Source of the DNA: Trichosphaerium sp. ATCC 40318
Lineage: Eukaryota; Discosea; Flabellinia; Trichosidae
Assembly (NCBI GenBank): GCA_038496445.1
Contig: JALMLS010000285.1
Span: forward strand, 1 to 64,000
DNA length: 64,000 nucleotides
Direction: 5' to 3'
Positions 36,521 to 48,100 of this stretch are shown here, piece by piece; positions within the stretch are counted from its first letter, which is position 1; each line of letters starts with the position of its first letter. A model generated the notes under the pieces. It was not told where the DNA came from. It did no database searches and was given only the letters and a program-made list of their open reading frames with translations. The translations under genes were made by a program, and so were the position numbers.

Positions 36521-38709
36521 CTACAAAGATGTCAAGAATGCGTGCGCATTCGCCAGTTCTGCGTTATTCTTATCCAGCGCCTCCACTGTATCTTCTACTG
36601 TCACTTTCGGCCTTTTAGCTGATCCTGTGTCTACACCGTATGTCACCATCGAATAAGGGGTAAAGTGGCCCTAAACTATCCCAAGACCACATTGACAGGA
36701 CGAGAAAAAAGCGTACCTTGCTCACCGTCTCTAAGCTTACGCTTTTTGCTACCGTCACTATCTTCAACGTCCATATCTCCAAACCCTGTGAGAGAAATGA
36801 AACTACCATCTTGAGTGTCCTTAGATGCTGGTTTAGACCTAGGGAGTGCCGTATCGGCTTCAGTAGCCTCTGGTACGATAACAACACCTTCAGAGGTCTC
36901 TGGCTCAAGGAGTGTAAGATCAATAAAGTTTGGTACTATGTGTAGTTTAGATCCAGGGGATCCAAGTGGCTTTGAATTGCTCGTGGTCGTTGATTCCTTT
37001 GGTGCAGTTGACTTCGGCTCCTTCTTTAGTTTGTTCCATCGCAAGCGAGATAGAATAGAAGATGATGTTCCTAAATCTTTACCTGTAGAGCCTGTTTTGT
37101 TGATACTCGCATTTGCTGTAGTAGTAACAGGTCCATTCTTACCAGAGGTTTTGTTTAATGGTGCTGTAACGACTGGTATTGTAGTTACAGGTGAAGTGGT
37201 CCTAGGCAGTGCGTTTTGGGTTCTTAGATTCTTTGATTTTGTCGGAACCACCTTAGGAGCAGTTCGCTTGCTTGCCAGCGTAGAGGCAGTACTCCGTTGC
37301 TCTTGTTTTACCTTTCTAGAAGGCTGCTGAGCAGCTTGAGTACGAACAGCATTTTTTGGTTTAGCTTTTTGTTTGGGTTTTTCTACTTGCATCCTTTTTT
37401 GAGTTTGTGCTGGCACAGAGCGACTTAGTGCCTCCTTAGATTTCGGAATACTAGAATTGCTAGTGGATCTAGAAGTGGGTTTCGGCGGACGTCGTTGTCG
37501 TTCCACAGGCTTTAATAATTTCAAGTTTTTTGGGAGGAAAGGCTTTAACAAAGCCATGTCAGCCTGTGAAGCAGACTATAATATTATGAGTACAGTTTTA
37601 ATGTAAATATTTGCCTTTGTACCTCGCTAAGAAACTTTGAAAACTGATTTTCATCCATAACTACATCATGATTGCTATTTGTGTTCGTTGAAAGAAACCG
37701 ACTTTCTTTTGGCTAAACAAACAAGTTAGCATCGAGGGATAACAAGTAGCAGTAATACAAAGGCAGAATCAGAAAAACCACCACGCCCTAAAATCTCATA
37801 GCTATCACGCAATACAGATACAAGCTTTCCAAGCTCTGTTCGGATTGTAACATTTTCAGAACTATTTCGAAGTTTCTCAAGTTCAAGGTATGCTGTTGTA
37901 ATGAGCAACTTGGAGTTCATCAAGCAATACCTTGATGTCTTGAAAAATTGTGATAGATCCTATTGAGGACTACGTTAACTTTTTTTATTGTTTGATTACG
38001 CGTTCATAGTAATAAAGGGTACCTGTGCGATTTTAACAACCTCTGAATCTTTGTTTTGACGTTTAACCAGTTTTCTCAAGTTTGTGATCTTTGTAGTTTA
38101 GACAACAATCTCCTTCGAAAAGGCCTTACCTCTGACTTCACATGCGTCAATAGTTCTCCTGTAGAAAATAATGATGAGCTCTTTTTTTTTTTTCAACTGA
38201 AAAAATCAATGGTTGAGTATTTACCAATCTCGTCCCTCGAGGAGTGCATGATCTTGTTTTGCTCCCCAATTTCGAGCAACACTCTCGAGTGAATACGGTT
38301 TGGTATTTCAGTTGTTTTTTTCTTTTCAGTCTCCCTGATTTTGGCTTCTTGTTGCGTTTTCAAGCGCTTTATCACATGTTACGCTATTATTACCACATCC
38401 ACTGCTGTACGCACAGTAATAAGGCGTTCTTTTACTTCTAACTGCTTTTGTAGCAGAGCCAATTCGCGCTGGGCTTCAACCTTCTCGTCAAGTAATGATT
38501 TAAGCTCTGTTCGCCTCTATGGCTTTGTTACACAGAGCAGTAACACCGACGAAGCGTGCCAAGTCCAAAAACTGTTTAGCGCGCGTTTGCAATTCCGTGG
38601 ATGCCTTGGCTAAGTGCTGTAGTAATAATGCAACGCGGAGAGGCGCTTCTGAAGTGGTAGACGCGTCTGGTGGTCCGTTCGCTTGCTTACCAGAACTTTT
38701 ACTAGCCAT
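36521..38709 (-). CDS. Large low-complexity protein, function unknown
   Basis: Start at 38709: MASKSSGKQANGPPDASTTS followed by a helical region (RVALLLQHLAKASTELQTR, then RAELKSLLDEKVEAQRELAL). Several short exons follow (SKLLITTAYLELEKLRNSSE, then NHDVVMDENQFSKFLSEE). A long exon at 36720-37557 is Pro/Ser/Thr/Lys-rich and likely disordered (LKPVERQRRPPKPTSRSTSN, later NFIDLTLLEPETSEGVVIV, a SUMO-interaction-like I-D-L-T-L-L, then SFISLTGFGDMDVED). It ends GSAKRPKVTVEDTVEALDK and HAFLTSL. Nuclear location is likely. Some exon borders in 37560-38500 are uncertain. Confidence 0.55.
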
Positions 38710-38838
38710 GGCTAATACGAGAATCTACCTGAGGTGTGTAGCTGCTTGGACAATTCTTACTTATTCTTTGACGAAACCTGACCCTACAATTTTTCCGTTT
38801 TTTGCAGTGTACGATTATTATTTTACAGGTTTTACAAC

Positions 38839-39900
38839 TTAGTCTTTGCTTTTAGCTTGTGTTTTAACATTATCTAGTGTTTCTTTTGGGAGTTGCTTAA
38901 AGTCCTCGCGTTTTGACAGCTCGCTATACTTTGACACCATAAAATTTTCTATTTTGTCCAAAATGTCTTCGTTTCGTAAAAAGTAGGCAGTGTTCCATAA
39001 CTCTATACAGTTCCCTGGTGTCAATTTATCGACAATAATCTCTTCACAGTGATCAAGAAGCATCTAATTCATAGGTAGATATGATGAGTAACAAAATGTT
39101 GTGAACACTAAAATACAAAAAAAGAAAGGTTAAACAACGTACAGTGTGGCGATTACCGAACTCGTTTGATAACGAAAAGTAGCCAGCTGAAGATAAAATA
39201 AATAAGCAATCCATAGGGGCTTCTAAGTGTTTGACTTCATTACTAAAAATAGTCAAAACGAATTAGGTTAGTATGTTTTTTTGTACCTGTAAAAATATTT
39301 TAGTAAACCTTTGAGTGAAGACCTTGTCAATCCGTGATCGTTTGGTCCAGGTACTACCATTTTACCTGCCTGTACCTCTGTCATACCAGAACGAAATACT
39401 CCTGCAAAATAATCACAGCGACAAGCAAGTATACACTTATGACAATGAATATCTTCTCCCTCACACTAAACACCAAAAGATTAATTCAGAAAAATGTCAT
39501 GTAAAAAAACTGAAATTCCTGACTTACCACAAGTGTAAAATCGCAATCCTTGCCACTCTCGTACATGCGCAAAATATCTTGATTGAGGGTACTATACGTT
39601 AGGGTGAGAAAATAGGGACTGACAATTTTGGTTGACATACGATTGTGCTGGAGGCGCAGGAGGTTTTTCGTCTCCGTTAATAATACGTTGTATTTGTTCA
39701 AGCATCTGGGGCTTTCCTTTTAGCTTTTCTTCGAGCTTGGGCATATTTTGCTTCATTTCATCTTTATGATTCGCTGCCCAATGCAATAGGTAATTATAGA
39801 GCTTAGCGAGCGCCGGGGAGGATGTAGGGCCTTGTGAGCCATTATTTGTAACATGCTCCTTCACTTGCTTCGCACGCTTTGTTTGAAGGGGCTCACTCAT
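38839..39900 (-). CDS. BTB/POZ-domain protein
   Basis: Start at 39900: MSEPLQTKRAKQVKEHVTNN. An N-terminal helical region of about 90 residues (LYNYLLHWAANHKDEMKQNM, then EQIQRIINGDEKPPAPPAQ) precedes the BTB fold: ILRMYESGKDCDFTLV, EGEDIHCHKCILACRCDYFA, GVFRSGMTEVQAGKMVVPG and LKGLLKYFYTG. BACK-like helices follow (MDCLFILSSAGYFSLSNEFG, LDHCEEIIVDKLTPGNCIEL), ending TQAKSKD. BTB domains dimerise and often adapt substrates to CUL3 ligases. No Kelch or MATH partner domain is present. Confidence 0.8.
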
Positions 39901-40218
39901 AATTAACCTTAATTTGTTATTACAAGCAGTTTGTCTAGAAATTCGTACTACAATCAGCGGTTTTGATAACTTCCGTCTGAGAATGTACAATAAGCAGCTG
40001 GTGATGGTATCAAGCGCTGGATGAGATCAGTTAAATACTACTGTCAACAATAGTCAAAAATCACAAAAAGAAGAAAGCTACACCATGTGTCAAAACAAAA
40101 TGTCACTCCCAATACATTGTTTATAAAACTTATTGAATAACCAGCCATAGTTTTTTTTGTGCAGTTGAATATCATTGTACTTTACAAAATAGCCGTCGCT
40201 GTCGGCTTTTTAAAACGC
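39901..40218. other. Intergenic, nothing recognised
   Basis: This 318-bp gap lies between the BTB gene start and the 3' end of the next minus-strand gene. No exon-like frame, repeat or RNA gene was seen. Confidence 0.4.
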
Positions 40219-40741
40219 TTACAGAGGGTACATTTTCCTGGCACTGCCATTCTCATTTTCATCTTCTTGTATTACGCCATCCATCTCAAACTTTGCTTTT
40301 TTGTGTAAGTCGTGAATGTGTCTGTAGAGCTCGTATTCGTGGCGTAGCAAGAGAGGGTGCAATGCGTCTATAGCCATTTTTTCACTCTCAGGGTAATTGA
40401 GGAAGTCATAGCACTCTTGAGGTATTTTACCACGTGTCTTGATCCCAGCGAAAGGGTCTGCCTGCTCTGTATGGATGTGATTAACAGACGGGGATAAAAA
40501 AAAATTAACTGCCGCATTTTTTGTGTGTTGGGAAGTGTTGTAGCACAGTGAAAGCGTAAAAGAGGCTATTTGACTCGAATAATAAAACAATTTGATAATT
40601 TGAAAGAAAATACACTCTACCTTCTACTTCTTGAGCTTTTGGGTCCTGTGCTTGCGCACACAAGCGAACTTGAGGAACTGCCCGTGCAACCCGTGTTTTA
40701 CTAATAGCATATCGCTTAGATAACGCTGAGCGTAGTAGCAT
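40219..40741 (-). CDS. Small protein with mitochondrial-type presequence, function unknown
   Basis: There are two exons. Exon 1 (start 40741) reads MLLRSALSKRYAISKTRVAR then AVPQVRLCAQAQDPKAQE, a basic, acid-free, Ser/Ala-rich leader typical of mitochondrial import. After a roughly 155-nt intron the mature part is EQADPFAGIKTRGKIPQECY, DFLNYPESEKMAIDALHPLL and LRHEYELYRHIHDLHKKAKF, ending NGSARKMYPL. It is about 120 residues, mostly helical. It resembles small accessory subunits of respiratory complexes in style, but I cannot name it. It diverges from the dehydratase gene across 186 bp. Confidence 0.65.
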
Positions 40742-40927
40742 TATTGATACAACTAATACAGGTTAAAATCGCTTCAGGCGAATATAACAATAGTTTGCCG
40801 TGAGAAATTCGTACAATAGTCACGTACGTAGTGTTTGCGCTTGGTTTGGTTCAAAAAAGATAGCTTATGCGTCACTTAACCACAAGCGGTTCAGAAATTA
40901 CTTATTGTACAAAATTACGATTGGAGC

Positions 40928-42521
40928 ATGTCTGAGATAACGAACGAAGTTAATATTGTTTCATTGGAGGTTTGAGGCTAGCTTTTGACGGTTGACGCAT
41001 TAATACTCTCTCGCCAAGGCTATTATCAAAGCTCGCAAGCTAATCTTTGCGTCAAAAAACATTCCATTGATCCGAACGCCGTTATTACGCAATGTTCATA
41101 CTAGTTCATCGCTAAAGCAGTGCGCTTGTAATGTCAGCTTCAAACTGGAATCACTACAAACAATGGGCTCCTTCAAGACGCGAGGAGTGATCAACATGCT
41201 GGCTTCGACAACTAAAGAGAAAAACAAGAAACAACCCAAATTGGTACTAATTTAGTGCAAAATTGTATTTATTTTTACTACAACTTGTCAACCCCTTACA
41301 AAGGTGACAATGTCAGCTGGTAATTTTGGGCGCTCTTTTGCGTATTGCACGAACAGGTGGGACGGCCATACAACATCTACAAGGCTTATAACATTCCTGT
41401 AGTGCAAATATCGAGAGTATTGTCATTATGCCAGAGGATGTACCAACAGAACGTGTAAAGGCTATAGAAGGCTTCGGTTCTAAGGTAGACCTTTGCCCGC
41501 GGTCATCATTAATGAAGCGGTACGCGAAATGACCTTACTAATAGGGAGACTAGAACAAAAGTGTTCCCGTTTAAGTCTATGTCCAAAAAAATCACGTGAT
41601 TTTTTTTGTGGGTTATACACTCATTTGTAGTTCAGTGTAAACCGCTATTGTCAAGAAGATGGTGCAAAATTCGCGCATCCTTTCGATGATGAGGCACTTT
41701 TCGAAGGCTATGGTAAGAAGGCTGCGCTTAACAATACACAGGCGATTGTCACGGAGAACTCCGATCTCATAGTTCTAATACAGGCTCAATTGGTTTGGAA
41801 ATTCTAGAAGATTTGCCTGAAGTTGATATTGTAGTCGTTGGCGTAGGTGGAGGCGGTCTCATTAGTGGTTTAGCGGCTGCAATTAAGCAAGTACGTAATC
41901 TGCAGAGGTATTCGGCTAGTTAGGTATTAAATGAGTAGTCTCCGGGCGGCGAGAACGTGCGCATTATCGGTGTAGAGCCAGAAGGCTCCAACTCAATGTT
42001 CTTGAGGCACGCTTTTAAGCAAAGTGTGCAATATTGACCAAGGCTAGTATTGAGCAAGACAAAGCTGCACATATCACAGTGCGTTTTTTTGTAAGTGTTG
42101 AGAACACTATTAGCTAAGATTAGTACAATAGCCTCAGTCGTTCGTTAATGGGCTTTCACCACCTTTTGCAGGAGCAAAGGCATACCAACACGTAAAGAAA
42201 TTTGTAGAGAGAGTAAGTGAACGTGTTGCTACGGTCGTTTGACTAAAAGGGATAGGTGGTACTTGTGAGTGATGCTCAAGTGAAAGAAGCAATGAAGGTG
42301 TTCTTCAATGACTACAAGCTGGTTGTAGAGGCAAGCCACATTATAAACCGTACTTCGCAAAGTATTTCTAACGCTGTAGTAAATAGTCTGCGGGTGCTGC
42401 AGCACTTGCAAGTGTAATGTTTGGTAAGGTAGCAAATGTCGAAGGCAAGAATGTAGTTGTTGTGGTGTCTGGCGGTAATATTGATATTCAAGAATTAAAT
42501 AACATTGTAAAAGATAAATAA
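40928..42521 (+). CDS. Serine/threonine dehydratase or serine racemase-type PLP enzyme (fold type II)
   Basis: Start at 40928: [14 protein letters not shown], intron, [20 protein letters not shown]. The PLP lysine lies in [20 protein letters not shown] (S-F-K-T-R-G). The phosphate-cup Asn follows in [13 protein letters not shown]. Next come [40 protein letters not shown] with [13 protein letters not shown] (Gly loop), [12 protein letters not shown] and the C-terminal [16 protein letters not shown]. All family blocks are present when many short introns are removed. Raw six-frame reading looks broken, which is deceptive. It would deaminate L-Ser/L-Thr or racemise Ser. A C-terminal ACT domain is absent, arguing for a catabolic or racemase-type enzyme. 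AATAAA follows the stop. Confidence 0.85.
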
Positions 42522-43055
42522 AATAAAGTCGGCGCTCTTCAATTGTTAGTCCAAGTGTTATAAACTTTTGTAGTGATGAGAATACTGTTGTGTTACCCCA
42601 TTAAAGTAATTTTCTTGTATAAAACAGCTTTTGGGTCGTATAATATATGTAAAAAAATAATAACGTCAGTGTACAGATGCTTAGAAAAGCAGAATGGTGA
42701 TTTTTGTAACAGTTAAGTTTTAAACAACAAAAATGTGTACATCACGTTATGGTAAATCTAGTAACGCAGCAAAAGTGAAGCCACATGGTAACCTTATTCT
42801 TTATCTAGCGTTTCTGACGCGTTCCGGTATAGTGTACCGTTACAGTAATTATGTTAGTGATTCTGTAGTCGTGGCTCGTAACAGTTCACCGAATGCATAT
42901 TTGTTTACAGGGAGCGTGTAGTAGGATAAAATACAAATTCGTGTCAAGCTATGCTTTGAACATGGCAAATCAGTTCGGTTCTTACGTATGGTCATTATTT
43001 TTAGTATTCAACATTATACCCATATGCGTGAAAGCACTACGCGCTCTTTCTAAAG
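42522..43055. other. Intergenic with two small unsupported ORFs
   Basis: This 534-bp gap holds the dehydratase 3' end and the vWA promoter. A 62-codon ORF (42733-42921, MCTSRYGKSSNAAKVKPHG) and a 36-codon ORF (42962-43072, MANQFGSYVWSLFLVFNIIP, with one hydrophobic stretch) are open, but neither matches a family I know. The second overlaps the vWA start in another frame. Confidence 0.35.
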
Positions 43056-45033
43056 ATGATGCTCGAAGATGACAGAGGGAGCACCAACGGAGGTATTCGA
43101 GCTTGAAAATCTCTTTATATTAACTTTCTCGCGTCGTTTCAGGCGAGCACGTGTTAAATTGCGCTAAAATCGATGCAACAAGCAAAGAAAGTCAATCGAT
43201 ACAGATAAGACTAGACAAAGCAGAAGAAGACCTACCCTATGGTAAGGTAAGGCACTTGTTGCAACGAGTTTAGCTTTGCCTTTGTTTGTAGTGTTGAGAA
43301 CAACTTTTTTGTAAAAAGTACTTGTGTAGTTTGTCTTTTTGTTTTTTGGTTGGTTTCTACTTTTCCCTTTTCGTGTACGTAATACCCATTAGGCCCCAGA
43401 ACTCAATGGTATTGTCGTTTTGGAAGGAGCTTGCCCTGTACCGATGCTATTCCCAGTGGATTTGTGCTTTGTCCTAGATATTAGTAAAAGCATGGGCACA
43501 CATGACAGGAAAAACCGTTTGTGTTCAGCAATTCTGGCGTCGTTGGAAAAGATTGTTGACAAGAAAGTTGAACATCGAGTCGCTATAGTAGTTTTTAACC
43601 ACGAAGCGAATGTACTATTCGACTTAGCACCATTAACTCACACGTCTTTGAAACTCATTGAAAAAAAATTAAACTCTTTGGTTCCTTTTGGTTCCACTGA
43701 CATTGGCAATGGATTGTGGCAAGGTTTAAAAACTTTACAGGATGGCGCTTCAAGCAGGGGATCCCGTTTGTGCATTCCCGCTCTGCTATTATTTACGGAT
43801 GGTCATACAAACAGAGGAGTACAACCGCAAGACCTAATTCCTCAACTGAAAGAAGTATCTGGGTTAGATGGGTTGGTAATACACACTTTTGGCATGGGTT
43901 TAGAGCACAATTCTTGGCTAGCACATGGTATCGCAGTAATGTACAAGGTACACAAAAGAACTTCTCTGCCTCCAAAATTTATTTTCAAAAGATATCACGT
44001 GATAAAATTTTTTTTGAGTAATTTTATTCGCACTTTTTTCTAAGTCTTTTTAGGGATTGTACTTTTTTGTAGCCGACGACGATGAACTATTTGTAGATAA
44101 GATACTAGAAGTGCTACATGATTTGACATCGAATCACTTGCGAAACATATCTGTAAGACTTGAGGCTCAAAAAGGTGCTCGAGTTACTCTTGTAGCAACA
44201 CCTTACACTGTAAAGACACTTCAACCAGCCAAAGTACGATCTAAAACATTGTCATTCATTAATCTAACTTGAGCTAGTTGTACGAGGTAAACGTTGGAAA
44301 TCTACAGCTTGGTGAAGTCAAAACAATACTCTTAAAATTTTCTTTGCGCCGAATGCCAGAGCGCATGCCTCAACACCACCTCATGAAAGTCACTGTAACA
44401 TATCAAGAAGCCCATGGGAGAATTAACCAGGCATCCGAAGATATTTCTGTTAGTCGTATGAAGCGAAAAGGCAAAACATCAAAAAGAAGTGCCAGCAATC
44501 ATCCTCGACTCCACAACTACATTAACAAGTAAGTCTCACCCAAAAAGGAGTATACCTAACTTGGTTCTAGATACACATTTGCACTTGCTCTTCAAAAAGC
44601 GCTTCGCTATGCTACCAACGGAGAGTATACCGCAGCAACAAAGGAGCTTGCCATTGTAATTGACATGATTTTAAAGACACCTTTCGCTGAAGCATCAGCA
44701 CTTTTGATTAAAGACATTAAAAAGTGTCAAGAATACTTGAAAAGTACGTCAATGTTCGACTGTTACACCCTCTAAGACTGTGTAGATACTTCTAGTTTCT
44801 CAATAAACCAATACGCCGCTTATAGCATGCTCACAAGGTAGCAATAACGATTCTTCTCAGTGACTTACAATTTTTCTTCAAGGTATTTAATGAAGACGGA
44901 ACTTTGTCCTATCATGCAAAGTGAAACAAATAAAAATCCACTCACATTATCGAGTGCAACTGATATAGGCAACGCTTCACCAATTAGTCGGTCAATGAAT
45001 TATGTTGAAGATGTTCTACAACACGCCGCGTAA
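43056..45033 (+). CDS. von Willebrand factor A (vWA) domain protein
   Basis: Start at 43056: MMLEDDRGSTNG, intron, GEHVLNCAKIDATSKESQ. The vWA fold reads VDLCFVLDISKSMG (MIDAS D-x-S-x-S), VEHRVAIVVFNHEANVLFDL, LVPFGSTDIGNGLWQGLKTL (second MIDAS Thr) and IPALLLFTDGHTNRG (MIDAS Asp). Beta-rich regions follow (LRNISVRLEAQKGARVTLV, VNVGNLQLGEVKTILLKFSL), then helical repeats (ALALQKALRYATNGEYTAAT) and YVEDVLQHAA. This order resembles cytosolic vWA-plus-beta-sandwich proteins related to inter-alpha-trypsin or C3H4-type vWA families. No signal peptide was found at the chosen start. It lies 81 bp upstream of the LTD-repeat gene. Confidence 0.8.
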
Positions 45034-45114
45034 GATTATCCTATACCATTGTAATAAACTGACGTGATATGCTCGCTATTTTAAGTTAACCGTTTTCGTT
45101 CAAGTCATTAAAGT

Positions 45115-48100
45115 ATGAACATACCAATAATGCGTCTCCTACTCGTGCTTATACTTGTGGGGTGCGCTTGCAGTCAACGTACTGTGCTTTTGAGCGAAGT
45201 TTCGATAGTTCCAGACACAGAAGAGTTTATCGAGCTTTATAACCCTACGGACGCGTCTGTGGACCTCTCTAACTATTACCTAACCACTGACACCAATTAC
45301 TGGCAAACACCTGGTGCGGACTATCTTGCTTTCTATTATATCCGCTCTTATTCGTTGATTAGGTATCAATGATACAGGTGTGTCTGTTTTTACGACAGCC
45401 AGCAATTTTTTATCCCAGTTTCCTGCTGGAGCTTCGATTGGCGCTAGAGACACTGCTGTTATCGCTGTAGACCCAAGTATCTACAGTGGCGAGTATGATT
45501 ATAGTATAAAAGCCTCTATTGTAGGTGTAGAGATGCGTAACGCATTCCCTGATGCATTTAATACATCTCTTGCGTCCTTGAACGATGTGGGAACTGTACG
45601 TGCTTGGAACCGCCACCTTATATTCTTAATGCGCAGTAGGCCGTATTTCTCTTTTTTTGGGACGGCATAACCGATTTGATAACTGACGTTGATATTGTGC
45701 GCGTTGGTTCACCATCTACGACCAACGACATCTCTCCAAAGTTGTCGGTTGATGGTCCGGACGCTGATTCCGTTGCATCTGCTTACCTAGCAGAGAATAA
45801 CATAACCACCACCTCAACTATAGTACCAACAAGTGGCTCAAGCGCAAAGCGCATTAATCTAGAGCTGGGCTTCCAGGTGCGGCTGATTTTTCCCAAACAA
45901 CTGTAAAGTATCAAATCGTTGATCAGCAATAGTCAGAGGTAGATGGTAATGGTTTATTCGGCGCTGATGAAACAACAGAATCGTTTGATCCTACTTGGAC
46001 AGTAACAGATGTATTAACACCTGGTAACGATGGTATGTTTTACGCTTATTGTAAGTAACTATTGTTGCTTATTTTTTTTTTATAAGACATTCGCATCAGA
46101 CATCTTCTCATTAGCGAGGTGGCCACCGAGGCAACCAATCAAGCTTTTATTGAGCTATATAATCCTAATGACTTTACTATATCTTTGGATAACTACTACG
46201 TCGCTACAGACGTAGATTATTTTAAATTACCTGGTAACAATAATGATTTTACTTTTAATATCAATACTCATTTCCAGGTTTAGATACTGCAGCTAATTTT
46301 TCATCTGATCACTTTATTGTTTCTTTTCCATCTGGAGCCGAAATATCTCCACGTGCTATTATGGTACAATAATAAATTTGGTGGTCCAATCGGCGCTCAC
46401 AAGGCGCGTAGGTGATTGCTATAAATGGGAGTGATTTACCAGCAGACTACGAAATTGCGTCTGTAAGTGCAACACCTGATATGGTTGGCACGGTTGGCGC
46501 AAATGTTACAATTCAAGATGCTGTTGTATGATTGATTTTTGGTATCATTGACAATGCCTTTCTAAGTAAAGATATTTAGGTTGTTACTCTGTTTTACTGG
46601 AATTCGGTATCTGATCTTGTCTCTGATGTTGATATTATTGCCATTGGTACAATAGGAGTCACTAATAAAGGTTCTACATCAATTGACGGTCCTGATGCTG
46701 ACACAACGGCTTCAACATACTTGAACGATGCTCTTACAATTCCACAGGCAAGATTACTTTGCTATTTTCCTATGCTAATAGGTATCAGATTGCTTTAGCT
46801 CCAGGCGCTGCAGGATCTATCAAAAGGATAAGAGATGATATTTCAGTTGAGCTACAGATGAATGGCAATGGTATCTTCGGATTTGATGCAACAAGCGAAG
46901 ATACTCTTGTTTCTTGGAGGATTAACTCAGGCGTTACACCAGGCGTGACTGGTTCGTATTCTTTTGTATTAGATTATTTTTAATATTGAGACTCTATTAG
47001 ATATTCCAACAGAGGCGCCTTCAGTGCATGTACACCTCACAGAGATAAGCGTTGCTACACCCGGAGAAGAGTTTATTGAAATATACAACCCTAATTCCGT
47101 TGCAGTTCAACTTGATAATTATTTGATCTCATCTGATGCGTCTTACCCATCCTACCCTTGTACGTCCTCAACATCACAGTAAAATCTAACTCAGGCAAGC
47201 TGGTGTTGCAGGAGGACCTAACCCATCGTACTCGGCCGCGTTTGATACTGGAGCTTTCTTATTGGGATTTCCAATTGGATCAACAATACAACCCAATTCT
47301 GCCGTTGTTATTGCTGTATGTTGCATGAGAATTTTTTAAGGGAGCTCAAGAATTATTAGGCTAATGGCCTTGTTTGGCTAAGCAATAACAGTTTCGTACC
47401 ACAGTTCGAAATGCAAGGCACTTCACCTGTTGTAACTGATATGACAAACCCAGTTAACATGTCTGGTACTCAAATTAGTAGTATCGCTTTTAGAGCATCA
47501 GGACAGGTACCATCAACTTAGTTTTGGTACTTTGCACTCATAAAACAACAGATGGTTGCACTATTTCACCATGCGCCTGGTGCTGATCTTGTCAGTGATG
47601 TAGATATCGCTGTTATCGGATCCATTGGTGGTACCACACTTGCTGTACCTGATAAGTCTGCACTATCTGTTGATGGTCCAGATGTGAACAATGCTACATC
47701 GGCTTACAAAGCAGATTCTATGACACTCCCGCAAGTAAGTGAATTAAGTGTTTATTGTGTGACTAAGTATTGTAGTCCTTTACATCACCTGTAACAGGCT
47801 CTGCAAAAAGGCGTCGTCTTGATGGTTCTTTTGAAGTACAAAATGGTGGAAACGGAATAAATGGGTTTGACGCCACAACTGAAAACCTCACCTTGACATG
47901 GGATACTCTAGCTTTCAGTGCACCTAGTCCTGGTGTCAATGGTACTGGTCCATAGATTCACGATTTTGTACTAAAATTCTAAACTAGAACTTGGTACAGA
48001 CCCTCTACAACCGCTCGCGCCAACAACTGAGGCGCCTACCGTAACTCCGACTGATGCACCAAGCACTCCTGCAGCAACTCCAACTGCTCCTGTGAGGCCA

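Noticed and set aside
36815-37330. 171-codon plus-strand ORF
   Set aside because: Antisense to the long Pro/Ser/Thr exon of the 36521-38709 gene. There is no recognisable domain, and its composition is explained by the other strand.
41260-42500. Apparent pseudogene: the dehydratase seems full of stops and frameshifts
   Set aside because: Removing GT-AG introns of about 40-100 nt restores every family motif in order, so the gene is read as intact.
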